From NCBI GenBank assembly GCA_932521025.1, contig OW051469.1:4910398-4974397 (forward strand): 64,000 nucleotides of DNA, read 5' to 3'. Positions 1-11,600 of this stretch are shown in pieces; within the stretch, counting starts at the first letter, position 1; every line of letters begins with the position of its first letter. The notes beneath the pieces are model-generated. The model did not search any database. It saw only the letters and a program-made list of their open reading frames with translations, and was not told the origin of the DNA. The DNA comes from Oscheius onirici. Taxonomy: Eukaryota; Nematoda; Chromadorea; Rhabditida; Rhabditidae. A program made the translations under genes and the position numbers.

Positions 1-981
1 AGAGAGATTGCTCACTGGGAGATCGTTCTTGTTGCTGTAGGGGACTCGAGGAGTCATTGCACGTCCTCTTCCCCTGCCTCCCTGCGGCGGCATTCTGATC
101 CATCCCGGTCCCACCGGCTGTGGCGGCCCTCCGTAATACTGCTGCGGCTGATGCCATGGAGCCTCACCGAACGATTGATGAGAAAACTGGCTCATTGGAC
201 GCGTATGCCAGGGAGCAGATCCGAAATCCTGATTCCAGCCTCTGCCCATGTTGTTAGGTTGACGTCTTACGGGAGCCATCGTCTAAAAATAGGGAAGTTT
301 TACTTCAAATCAAAAAAGATTACTTTTTCGTTCTGTACAGCTACAATTTTATTTTGCCTAGATTCGGGGGAGATTCTACCACTAAGATCTTTGACGGTAG
401 TAATTGCAGACGGCTGAGTGGTCTCTGTCGATTTTCTCTTCTGGACTTCCTGTCTGTGGAAACCAGGCTGAGAGTTATTGATCGGAGTCGGGACTTCCTT
501 GACGATGGACAAATCTTGTGGGGCCACAAAGTTCTGGAATCTTTCAATATTGCGATGTTTGAAGAATTATTTTACATGTATTTCTGACCGCAAATTTGGA
601 AAGACGGAAATAAAAGGATTATACCCTGTAGAGAGTGTTTCGGACCGAGTAACGGCTCCTATCAACGGTGATTATGCTGGTAGGATTCGGCTCGTGTCGC
701 TGAGGATGACGTTGATCGTAGCCAGGGTAATCCGGATTGTATTCACCGTAGGGACTAGCGAATGTCGACTGAAATTAGACTTTTACAGGGAAAAAAACAA
801 AAAATACAGAAGAAGAGGCCTGGTAGTTGTACTGCTGCGAAGCGTACGCGTTCGAGTCGAAAGCCTGCCTGTAGTTGGAGTGGCCGGTTGACTGCTGACT
901 CGGGTAAACTGGATTGTATCCCACGGCCGGTAGGTCAGAACGTCCGCCTCCGTAGCCGTAATCGTAGGAATCTCTGAACAT
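1..981 (-). CDS. Disordered RG/Q/Y-rich protein, N-terminal part (runs off left edge)
   Basis: Four exons can be joined in frame from an ATG at 981 down to base 1. Exon 1 (981 to about 815) is rich in Tyr, Gly, Gln and Ser (MFRDSYDYGYGGGR start). Exon 2 starts near 767 after a TTTCAG. Exon 3 starts near 541. Exon 4 starts near 282 and runs off the window. All joins that I tested keep phase 0. The encoded segment has no folded domain. It ends in the window with an arginine-glycine stretch (GGRGRGRAMTPR), the composition typical of RNA-binding or condensate-forming proteins. I do not recognise the family, and the folded part, if any, lies outside the window. Gene structure is fairly sure; function is unknown. 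Confidence 0.6.
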
Positions 982-1584
982 TTTTGATTTCTACGGATAG
1001 AGATTGGTTCACCTTTGTAGAGTCGTAGTTGTTAAGGGCGTCTCCTTCGTGGAGAATAAGCCCCTATAATTCATAGAATGAGTACAGCTGAAATCGAAGA
1101 GATTGATAGAAGCAGAGAGACGAGGAAAAACAAGTGAGAATAATCGAAAAGACGTTTGATAGCACGTTCCGACGAAATTCTGTACGCACAACTTGTTTCT
1201 GTCCAATTTTAGATGGGTTTGAACGTTATTTGTAAACGTTTCACTAGAAAATAAAACGAAAACAGTTTTTCGCCGAATTTAACTACCTTATTTCGTGCGC
1301 TTTATGGGTGAACGTTGAATGGAGTATTCTCAATTTTATCTCCCTGGAAGGAAAATCAGAATCTTTAGGTGCGAGCTAAAAAATGAAAGAAAGCAAGTTT
1401 CAGGATCGTGTGACCAGTTTATTCGAAAATAGCCTGATATTCAAGGTGTTCGTGACGGGACCTCTTGATGTTCAAAATTGAAATTTGGCGCGTTTGTAAA
1501 ATATCACTTTTCTAAATTATTCACAGGCCTTACCTCGTTCCTTCTTGTCTCACTAAAATCCTGCGGGTTCAGGTACCCCTACAA
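982..1584. other. Shared upstream region between two divergent genes
   Basis: This stretch has no convincing exon. It separates the minus-strand RG-rich gene from the plus-strand dioxygenase gene, so it probably carries both promoters. A TTCAG about 13 bp before the ATG at 1585 could be a trans-splice acceptor, the usual start of nematode mRNAs. That reading is inferred from position only. Confidence 0.4.
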
Positions 1585-3500
1585 ATGGGCAAGAAAAAGG
1601 AGCAAAAACGACAGCTGAATGAGCAGGCAGGCGGTCCATCAAAGAAGAAACGACAGGAAGAGCTCCATCTTCCTCAAATCGGCAACGACTACAAAGATAT
1701 CGAAAAGTGGTCGCAAATTATACAAAACGGGCTGAAAGGTTAGCTTTTTATTCTACCAAAAGACTTTTCATAGAGAATGAGCCATTTCCTTATTGGCAGC
1801 TAAAAAACTTTATCGAAAACTCGGACAATGCAGTCGAGGAGATTGAGGAGGAACTTCAGGTTTTCTTACTTTTTTTCCAACTAAAAATTGTTTATTTCGC
1901 AGAATTTCGAGGGCTGGCACCGGAAGGAGAATGATCTCTACTCACTGTGGCAGACGGACGATTTCAAATCTCTCGAGGTCGATGTGCATCCGTCTCTTCG
2001 CAAATTTCGGTACTTTCTCTCACGTTTTCACTATTTCAACCACAAACTTGTCAGAGAATTCTTCTACGGTCCCGTAAAGAATTGGCTGGAAAAAGTGTCC
2101 GGCGTCGAATTACTGGACCAGGTGGACATGAACGGCAGTCTCTATTCCCACACCGATAATCTCCTTCCTCACAACGATCTCGTGGGTTTATCAGCTGATT
2201 TGTAACTAGAAAGGCTGCAGATTGACACTCGCCACTTCGCTTTCGTCTACTATCTCGGGCCATTCGTGTGGGAAGAGACCAACGGCGGCCAGCTGTGCTT
2301 ATACAACTCTGATAGTACGTTTCACCGTTTTTAAACATTTATGCGAAAACAAGATTCTGTATAATAATCCCTATTTTCCAGAAAATGACCAGCCGATCGA
2401 CGTTGCCGTTCATCTGACGCCAGCCCGAAACTCTCTGCTGATTTTCGAAGTTTCTCACAAATCCTGGCATCAGGTCCTAGAGATCCTCGGCCAAGAAGAC
2501 CCGCGTCTCTCGATCAACGGCTGGTTTCATTCCAGTCGACGTCTCCAGGCCAAGAGCGCCCCTCGTGTAGAGATTCCTCGAATGACTCAAATTGACAACA
2601 AAGTTTTTTTTTGTTTTCAACCCCTTATTCCATTTTAGGACCGTCTAGAAAACTGGATTGAAAAGCGTTATTTGAAAGAAATATCGGTGAAGGAGAAGCT
2701 GAGAGAGACGTTCAGTGACACGTCGGAAATCCAACTCAAGAACTTCTTCACGGTATTTGCATTTCTTTTCTTTGTTAGAAACTAGTTCAGGACAATGGAA
2801 AGAAGCTTTTCGAACAGCTAAAACAACTGAATTTCGAAGAGATAGGACCTCCGAACAAGAGATTCTCAAAGTGCGTCGACTTACAAACTGGCGGACAAGA
2901 ATGCCAAGCCTTAAAGAGACTGCTAAAGTCGAAATTGATGGCCACATTTTTAAGTGAAATCACCAACTGCGAGTTGAAAGGTATGCAGTTGCATAATAGA
3001 ATTTTTTGTCACAGTCAAAAATATGGCTATTTCCTCTTTCAGATTGTCCCGTCTCTCTGTCCCTCTCTAGACTAGAATCTGGCAGCTATACTGTACTAGG
3101 AGACGAGGATCACGACCAGGCCGACAAAGACGGATTCATTCTGGAGACCCATGTATACCTTTGTCTTTCTTGAATTTACTCTGGTTTAGTTATTCTGGGG
3201 CGAGCAAGAGTGGCCAGAAAAGTCCGGCGGTGACACAATTTACGTCTCTAAAGGCGACGAAGAACCTGTAAGTGTGCTCTAAGTTTAAAGCAAACAAAAG
3301 TTCAGCTAATCACGATCCATCCGGAGCCCTTCAGCGCGAACATTGTCCTCCGTGAGCCAGAAGTCCTTCCCTTCCTCAAATACACGAACAGTCTGGCCGA
3401 AGGCAGCTTCTTTCAGCTCACACTAACCTATTATAATGTCCCAGTAGAGAGGGATGAAGAAGATGAGGAGGAAGAAATTGAAGACGAAGAAGTGGAATAG
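1585..3500 (+). CDS. OGFOD1: OGFOD1/Tpa1-type prolyl hydroxylase (2-oxoglutarate, Fe(II) dioxygenase)
   Basis: About ten short exons encode a protein close to the size of human OGFOD1. It starts with a lysine-rich tail (MGKKKEQKRQ), then the catalytic dioxygenase domain. The iron-binding H-x-D is visible in SLYSHTDNLLPHND (about 2135-2175), followed by QLCLYNSD and by the distal histidine region in FEVSHKSWHQV (about 2445-2475). A second, non-catalytic double-stranded beta-helix domain follows (FWGEEQEWPEKSGG near 3190), and the protein ends in an acidic tail. In the family this enzyme hydroxylates a proline of ribosomal protein uS12 and affects translation termination and stress granules. 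The metal ligands are present, so the protein is probably active. Stop codon at 3498-3500. Confidence 0.92.
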
Positions 3501-3628
3501 ATTGTTATCATTGGTTGGTTTTTTGTTAGGCTTTTTTTTATTAAAATGTCAAAACATATCGTGGCGGCAAAATATTCAAAACATACAGGCAGATCATTGA
3601 CTGGAGGTAAAGACAAAAAAAAGAAAAC

Positions 3629-5766
3629 CTAGATATACTGTGTAATGTCGAAGCTTCCGTGATCGATGCCGTGCTGCAGCTCGATCAGTTGGTCCGTGTC
3701 AATGTCCAGCGAACTGTCGACCGTGTGGCTTTCGGAAGGCTGAAATTTGATGTTTGAAGGAAAAAACTGCGGTTGTACAGCAGCAGGCGCCTCAGTTCGA
3801 TCTGGCAAGTCAGCGGTTTTGGCGCGGGTTAGTACTAATTCAAATTTTTTGTGCATTTTTCGTATGTTTCTCCTGTTTTCTTTCCTTTTTCTTGACTTTT
3901 TCCGTTTCTTTTTCGATGTTCGACCAATCAACATGAAAATCCCGCAATTTTTAATTTTTACTTTTTCGAAGTTCTATATTTTTCATTGAATTATCTTTAG
4001 ATATGCATCATTTATGTTTTGCTGACGAAGCATTGTCGAAAATGGCGAACACATGTTGGAGTTACGTTTTTATAGGTCCAAAAGTGTTGAAATAGACTAA
4101 AAATTGCAGGATTTTCATGTTGATTGGTCGAACATCGAAAAAGAAACGGAAAAAGTCAAGAAAAAGGAAAGAAAACAGGAGAAACATACGAAAAATGCAC
4201 AAAAAATTTGAATTAGTACTAACCCGCGCCAAAACCGCTGACTTGCTAGATCGAACTGAGGCGCCTGCTGCAGTACAACCAAAACTGCAAACTAAAGGAA
4301 TAGATAATAATCTAATACGGCACACAACTATTGGATGTTCATACAACTACGCAATACGCAGTCAGGACAAGTTTTAGATGCGTATCTCGCCGAGTATTCA
4401 ATATTGGATCTCGGAAAGACAGTCATACGCCATTTTTTGTGACAATCATAATTTTTCAATCTGCAGTAAAAAAAATTTCAAGGTAGTAAAAAAAACGAAC
4501 CTTTCTTCGATCCAGGCTAAAAGCGTTGGCCATTTCTCTTTTTAACTCGATCAGATTCTCGTCGAAAATCTTCTCCAACGTTGTCGCGCACAAATATATC
4601 GGACTGTCCTTCGAATTATAGATCCTCGCATTCTCGAACATAAGATTGATATCGTAGCTAAAGTCCTTCAGCTTTATGTACTCCAGTCGCTCCAGCTTGC
4701 TGTGTATCGTCTTCAAATCCATCGGCTTCTTCACCAAGTCCGTATAGTCGGGATATTTTTCCAAATCGACGGGCTCCTTGAACGGCCAGGCCATTTTATG
4801 ATGCGTGATCGTGTCCAGAAGATGCCAAACTTTCGGGTAGTCGGCGCGACTGAATTTTTATTGTAAATTAACTAGAAATGAAGGGCAATACCTGAGAGGA
4901 GGAGAATTACTCGACGTACTGGCCTCACTGGCTGTCGACTCGTAGCCGTCGGTGGTAGTTTGTTCAGCCATTGTTCTACAGGGAGGGCAGACGTATTCGG
5001 CGATGGACTCGGCGTATCTGAAGAGAAATATTTATAAATTGTTATTATTATTGAACGCCTTGCGAAAGAAGAAAAAAAACTTACTCTTTGGTTATTCCGA
5101 CGCACTCTGGATGGAACCAGTCCTCGCATTTGTCACATCCGACGTAGAATTCGCGATCGTCGTACGGCTTCTGACAGAGACAGTAGAGGTCTTTCTGGGC
5201 TTGATTGGACTGCTGATCGCAGTCGGGACAACACCAAGAGTTCAGAGATTCGCAGTCTTGGCTCTTGACGCCGACACACTTGCCGTGGAACCACCCGTTG
5301 CACAGGTCACAGCTGATGTAGAATCTGAAACTCTTTTTTTTAATTATAAAGGTTTCATCAAAGGTGGAAAGAACAAAAAACGGACCTCTTGGAATTGTAG
5401 GGCTTACGACAGACGCAATGTGGCCCCTTCGGGTCAGTCATCCCTTCAGGAATACCGTAATCGACTCCAGCCGTGTCAGAATCTTCACTGTCCTGGGACG
5501 AAAGGACCTCCTTCTTCGGCCGGCCTCTCTTTTTCGGAGCATCCTTCTTCGACGAGTTTTCCTCGACACTGCTGTGAGAATTCATCTGAAGAAGAATGGT
5601 TAGAATCTATGAAATGGTGTGAGCAAACTCTAGTGCGCAGAACACGGTCAGATCTGGGAACCGAAGGCGCCTTCCTTCTGGGAGACGAAGCTGCCTCGAT
5701 TTCATGGCGGGTTCTTTTGATCGGCGGCTGGGAGGAGACATCTTCTATGAGTTCGTCATCTTCGAC
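3629..5766 (-). CDS. nurf-1: NURF-1/BPTF C-terminal block: two PHD fingers and a bromodomain
   Basis: Exons in order on the minus strand: an acidic exon (5766 to about 5640; VEDDELIEDV), an exon with an AT-hook-like KKRGRPKK and the start of PHD finger A (5585 to about 5385; HCVCRKPYNS), the rest of PHD A (FYISCDLCNGWFHGKCVG) joined to PHD finger B (LYCLCQKPYD, CDKCEDWFHPECVG), a linker, then a bromodomain (about 4840-4501; MAWPFKEPVDLEKYPDY, FENARIYNSKDS). The last exon is 3739-3629. In BPTF and NURF301 the PHD-bromodomain pair reads H3K4me3 and acetylated H4 for the ISWI remodeller. No clear in-frame start Met lies upstream of VEDDEL; the first in-frame Met is MNSHSS at 5585, directly after a TTCTTCAG that could be a trans-splice site. 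It could be a separate gene or the 3' part of the locus at 8.6-19 kb. C. elegans nurf-1 is known to make separate N- and C-terminal isoforms. Confidence 0.88.
3771..4280. repeat. Foldback inverted repeat, ~182-bp arms
   Basis: The left arm (about 3771-3952) is an almost exact reverse complement of the right arm (about 4098-4280), with only a few differences, around a spacer of about 145 bp. It lies wholly inside the last intron (3740-4500) of the nurf-1 C-terminal block. Each arm contains a lysine/arginine-rich open frame; these appear on opposite strands only because the arms are inverted copies, so I do not call them genes. The structure fits a foldback or MITE-like insertion. Confidence 0.85.
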
Positions 5767-6034
5767 CTAAAAGAAATTTGATTGAACCTTATGGAAAAAG
5801 TTGAAGTGCTTTTCTCATTTCTCACGCTGATGGAACGATTGAAATTCAGTATCAAAAACCAAAAATGCAAAATTGGAGATTTGAATTCCCGCGCTTGAAA
5901 TTGCGATACCGTAATCAGCGGTCGAACTTTTGCAGTCTCCAAAAACTTCTAAATCCCAAAACTAATCTTCGCTTTTCTCTTTTTTGATTCTCGCTTAATT
6001 TTGTTCAATTTTCCCGCTCAAATTTTTTTTTCAG

Positions 6035-6943
6035 TCAAAATGGCTACTGCGAAGAAGAAAATAAAGCCCAATTCCATGGTGACCCAGATCTTTCCGACGT
6101 CACTCTCGTCCTCAAAGAGAAAGGAAGGGAACAAGAATTCAGTGCTAACAAGGCAATTCTCGCCAACAGCTCCGAATTCTTCAAGAAAATGTTTTTCGGC
6201 GGTTCAAAAGATGCCAGTTGTAATTTTATTCCCATCAAAGACTAAATTTAGGATAAGAATGATCGCGTCGAGATAAAAGATGTTCCAATCGACCTCTTCA
6301 GAAAACTTCTCGAGGTCATTTATGAGGGAAAACCGAGCGATTTCGACATTTTCGAATATGAAAGTACCTATGACGAGGTTCATTCGTCACTTGTAAAGTT
6401 ATTTGAAAAATTTACAGGCCGCGTTTAAGCCAGATAAGATCTCGGTGTGGACCTCGGTTGGGACACACCGTCCAACTCGAGCCAAAGTTCTTCGCCACAT
6501 TTCAAAAGGAGATGACTCCTTTACAGAGGAAAGAGATCTTATCAGTCAGTCTTGTCTATATTTTTTTCAAAATCGGTATTGTAGAATTCTGGAGCTATGT
6601 TCAGGAGCTGGTAGCAGTTGCTGACCGTTTCAGCGCTACAAAGGCCGTCATGAAATGTTTCCAAGAAGCCATCAACAGAACCTGCTGTGGCAATGCAGAG
6701 TGCAGCTTCTGCCTCAATCTATTCTTATTTTCCCGCGTCTGCAACCTAAATTACGGCCACGAAAAGGCAAGCTTTGCCACTTTCTATTTAAACAAAACTT
6801 TGCAGTTTACTTGTCAGTTCACAGAGAAAAACTTCGATATTTGGGAAATGCATATGAATGAATTCCGCGGTCCGAAGCCTGATCTAGGATATTCCGTAAA
6901 TGCGACAAAAATGTTCGATTTCTGCAGGCATTTCACTAAATAA
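6035..6943 (+). CDS. BTB/POZ-domain protein (start uncertain)
   Basis: The clear part is a BTB core. DPDLSDVTLVLKEKG and ANKAILANSSEFFKKMF lie in the first exon (about 6085-6220). VEIKDVPIDLFRKLLEVIYE follows at about 6270-6330, and after a variable exon comes the last BTB helix, ELVAVADRFSATKAVMKCF (about 6607-6665). A cysteine-containing C-terminal tail ends at 6943. Such proteins are usually adaptors for CUL3 ubiquitin ligases, and nematodes have many lineage-specific copies. The BTB reading frame has no Met in its first exon; the ATG at 6040 is in another frame, so an upstream exon must exist or the copy is decaying. It lies on the opposite strand between the two nurf-1 blocks. Confidence 0.65.
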
Positions 6944-6956
6944 TCTTCTCGTATTG

Positions 6957-7459
6957 TTACGCTGTTTCCACCCATTCAGTGGTAATAAACTGTTATAGTT
7001 TTTAGGGCATGCTAATGACGTTTTCTAATAACTAAAAAAACTAACCTTGATATCCTTCTTCATCCAATCGATGGAATCTCCTCCCAAGCTGATTTCTGCC
7101 GGATTGACGATCGGAGCATTCGGAGCTGCCTTCTTGGCCGGCCTCTTTGCTGAAAACGGAGTAGTTAGTCGATGTTTAACGAAATTGGGCTTTCATATTC
7201 ATCTGTCTTTATCTCAATCCGTACCTTTTCTCAAACACGAACCGTCTTCAGCTTCAGAAGCTAAAATATCTGGCACGGTATCGGCCGGAAAGGAACAAAA
7301 AGCCTGTCCGCAGTCCAGAAGCCATCCGAATTTTTGGAAATCTTCCTCTTCGGAAGCAAAATGAGGTAGTTCGTCCGCAATGTCCGTGATAGACGAACAC
7401 GAGGACAGGGAATGGGGTAGTGGACATGGAGCCCGGAGTAGCGGGGGATCCACAGTCAT
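6957..7459 (-). CDS. Small unrecognised protein, three exons
   Basis: Three exons join cleanly: 7459 to about 7228 (ATG at 7457-7459; ends DGSCLRK before GTACGG), a middle exon about 7160-7047 after TTTTCAG (KRPAKKAAPNAP, then GGDSIDWMKKDIK before GTTAGT), and a last short exon ending FITTEWVETA and a stop at 6957. The product would be about 130 residues, with a Ser/Pro-rich start, an acidic middle (ASEEEDFQKFGW) and a basic Ala/Lys stretch. I recognise no family. The gene ends only 13 bp from the stop of the convergent BTB gene, and it lies on the same strand between the nurf-1 halves, so it could instead be an unusual nurf-1 isoform exon set. Confidence 0.55.
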
Positions 7460-8627
7460 AGTTAGAGCGAAAGAATTGGCTTCTACAGTAATCCGAGCTC
7501 GATCCTCAGTCACTTATATACCCAAAGGACCACCCACATTCGCGAATCATCGGGAACCTCTCTCGATCACGTGAATCCGTCGGCCCGTCGGTCAACAATC
7601 CCCACTCTCATGGTCAAGCACACTCTTTTCGCTGTCTCTCGCCGCCAGCTGACCAGCGGTCACATTGGGGAAGGGACGGGGATCATGTGGTGACGTCATT
7701 CGGGTTGACCCTCTGGCGACTGAACAATGCGAGACAAACACGAGGAAGCAAAGTGGCTCGGGAGCTGGTTAGAGGGAACAGCGCGTAAACAGCTTCGGCG
7801 ACGGCAGAGAACGAGCAGATCGTAGCTATAAGGGTTCAGATTGTCACGTCTGCTCAGAGAACGATTTTAGAGGAAGAACTGGGAGTCTCAGTGTTAATCA
7901 ATAGTAGAAACTAAGCGTTTACATCTACTGATGCAACTACAGAAATGGAATCATTTGAGACCAGCCGACTTCGTCGTCTGACGACGTCGTACCCCATTCC
8001 ATACCCCTGCAACAGTAATAGAACTTTCCAACTTTTTTCGAAGTTCAAAACCTAATTGTTGCGTAAATTTTTGACAGGACATAACTTGTTACCTGCAGCT
8101 TCAGTGCCAAACCGGAGGGGTACTTGAAAGCAGTGAAAAAAGGAATTATTTCGAAAAACGGACGTGGTAGCCGGATTCCTCGCAAAATTTCGCTAAAACA
8201 GTTGCCTCAGTTTCGCATAAGCGTTTAAATAAAAGAGGATATTGCAACAAGTCTCACGATTATTCTCGGATGTAGTTTCGCAAATCTTCTTTCTTGTCAT
8301 CCGAAGCTGGAACTCGTTTGACCTAGATAAGCTTGCGCTAGATCTAGTCATGTTTTTCGATAGAATCAAGTCTTTTTCACGTGACTACTAAGAATAGTCA
8401 TCGTTCCGGGAAGAGGGATATCCTACCCGATCGACCCCATCAAAAGATCTCTCCCGAGCCCGGATAAATGAGAGGGTCAGAATGATGTCATCATAAGATA
8501 ACCAGAGGACACATGAAGGTAGTTCTCGAATGGATTGTGTCCCCGGAATTTATAACAGTCCATTTCAATATTTCCTACCTCAACGAAACACTTATTGTCT
8601 TTTCCTACGGGATTTTTCGTCTCTTCC
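7460..8627. other. Gap between the small gene and the nurf-1 N-terminal block
   Basis: I see no convincing coding exon on either strand. A short segment at about 7960-7991 resembles the hairpin end of the SINE family described at 12325-12716, with several C-to-T type differences, and still folds into a small hairpin. Palindromic CACGTG-like sites occur nearby. The remainder is unremarkable. Confidence 0.4.
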
Positions 8628-11600
8628 TCAAACAACCAAAAAAAGCTTACGTTTAGTAGACTTGTTCTTGATCTTGCGCCAGGGAGTCTGCAGACCGCAG
8701 AGCTGTTCCGCCTCGTTCTCGAGCCTTGTTCTTCGCTTGTTGATCTCGCGACGAAGACGTTCAACATGCTCAGCCAGCATCAGTTCGCGTTGGTTCGAGA
8801 ACATTCTTCTGGATCTGAATTAACTACTATTCAAATGTCATCTTGTCTTACTTCAATCTGTCCATCTCGACTTTACTCTTCGGCCTCCTCTGATGGTTCT
8901 TGAACCAGCCGTATTGCTTGTCCCAGCGACAGACCTGGGTGATCAGACTGTCCAGCGTTTGTTTAATCAGTTTCTGCTCCGTCGTGTCCTCTTTCGTCGG
9001 AATCAGATTCGAATTGTACTGGAGGGGCTGCTTGCTGAGCTGATGCAACATGGCACTGCCGACCTGACCGAATTTGTCGATGATTCGAGCTGAAAATTGG
9101 TGTGATAGGTAAGTGGAAATGTCCACCATATTTGACTTATTTTTTCGGTCGTTTGACTGTTTCTAATAGAAAAAACTCACGATAATTCCATTGTCTATCT
9201 TGGTTGGTTTTATTTTCCTCTTCTTCCTGTGCCATCAGTTCCTCTTCTCGAGCGATAGCCTCGGCGATGGCCCTCTCCTCGTCCTCGTTGGACTCAAAGT
9301 CGAATCGATAGGTTCTGGACGAATAGGGCTGTCTAGAAGCATACTTTTCTATTTCTTTCTCTGCGTACGTTTCTACTAAATAACTTAAAACCAACCTAGC
9401 AGCCTCAGGAACCCTCTGTTTGTATGGAAACTCCCTCGGATTCTTCAACGGTCTTGTCAGACCGACATCTTCCTGAAAATGGCTCTGGACGATCCGCTGT
9501 CCCATGGCCATCGTGGCACCACCTCTTGTCCCGACCCGCTGAACGACTCTCGTCTGCTGTTGTTGGACTGCGGCTGGCTGACGCAGAATTGGATGTGCAT
9601 CCACCATTCCGGAAGGCGTTCTTGTGGCCACGACACGGGTTCCAGAGAGCCGATTCACTATTTGCTGACCGCCAGGCTGAAATTGCAGATTTTAAGGAGA
9701 ATAAATGTTGTGAAGAACAACGCAACCATCAATTGAGCGCCATTTTCTAAGTTTTTCGTTGTTTGGTTTCACAATAATAGTATCGAGTTGGTGAATTTTT
9801 TCAGTCACGAATCTACATATTTTGTTTTATTTTGCGGCTAACTCTTTTCCTTGTCTCCCAAAAAGCCAAAATAATGAGCTTACCCCAACTCGTACGACCC
9901 TGGTCGGAGCGGCGACAGTTCTGACGATGGTTCCAGGCCGACCGGGCACAGAGGTAACGACTCTTCTCACTGGCGGTGCTATTTCTCCTCCAACACGATT
10001 CACCGGCTCCACGACGCGGCCTGGAGTATCCGAAACAGGTCTAAAGAACTGCCTAGTACCGTCTTCTCGTCTGATCAGAAGAACTTTTTGAGTGTTAGGA
10101 GGTGGAGCAGCTCTCTGGGATTATTTTGCATTTTCAGGCTAAAGCAGCACTTACATTCAGGACAATACGTTGAGGAACCGTGGCCGAAGGAGGAGAACTC
10201 GGCGGATATGTGCTTGTATCGAATCTGGAAGAGCTTTTTTAAATAAATTATTACAAGAAAAAAGACCTGGAAATGACCGGAGGAGCATCATCTTCAACCG
10301 CTTCGGCGGATGTTGACGGAGTCGAGATGACCGTCTCTTCAGCTACGGCTGGCGGTACGTCCACTATTCGACGTAACGACGACATTTGGGAGTCTGGAAT
10401 TCTGTTAATAAAGTGGTGGATAAAACGATGAAAATAATACGCAAAAAGTGGAATTTGACTTGACTGTAAAAAATGAGTTTTCATTTGTTGTACCTGTTGG
10501 ATATATAGGACAGGCACAAATAATTTCTAACGGTTGGAAAACGAAGAGCTGGGAAGAAAAAAAGAGCGAACTCGGGCTGTACAGATTTTAGTCTATTTTT
10601 GGAGGACTGGAACAAAAATCACAACTGTCGTCGGTAAAATAGAGTTCCCGGACAACAGCCACATGAAAAGGGAGAGCCAGCTTCAAAAACAATTATCTCG
10701 TAATCTATCCAGGTATTTTTTCAGATTGAACTGAAACCTTCCAAACAAGCAAAAATGGGAATGAAAACTTCATTAGAGAAAGAGAACAACGTGAAAAACA
10801 TCAACTTTAACAGCTTTAGAAGCTTCCTCCGTCCGCCTCCGAAATTAGAACTTTTTTTTGACACTGGGATGCAAAGAAAAAGGAAGAAATTAAACAGCAT
10901 GACAGGAGGAAAATGTTAGAGGCTGTTAGAGGATACCAGTCGTTCTACCCGTAAAATGACCAACTTTTGAGAAAAATAATTAGTGAACAACTAGAGATTA
11001 TCGCTGCCTTGTTCTTCTTCCGCCGGAAGAGCCGTTTCCAGAAAATTCTCATCAAAATCCATCTCGGAAGAAGGCGGCTGGTTCGAGTAGCAGGAACTAT
11101 CGTAGGACGGTTCCGGAGATGGACTAGGTTCCTAAATGAGGGCCGATTATTGCAGAAAAGAAAGAAAACGCTTACAACTGGAACGACTCTTTGTACAATT
11201 GGATGAGGCGGTCTTCTTTCGAATTGAGCAGACTGAACGTAGGTTCGGACAGGTAGACGCGTTACGGAGCTCTGAAAGTTGGGATTAATTGTTTGCTCCC
11301 AGGACTCTGTGTATGTCTGAATCTTTTATTGAGAAAGAGATCATTGTAAGCGCAATTAGTTTTTAACATGTCGCGATAGGAAAAGACTTAAACTTTTTTT
11401 TACTGGGACTGACTGGAACAGGGTGGCATACGAAAAATGGAAGGGGATCTAGGGCTGAGGGTCTGTTACAGAACGAAGTGATATGAAAGACAAGGAAATC
11501 TAACTTTAGTCCTGAAACGGCGTTGAAAGCCGTGTATGTTTATATTTGGGCCTTGTTAAACGAGTGGAAACGCTCTTTTTAAGAAAGAACCGACTATATG

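Noticed and set aside
3754-4377. Lys/Arg-rich open frames on both strands
   Set aside because: They are the two arms of one inverted repeat read on opposite strands, within an intron, with no start or splice context.
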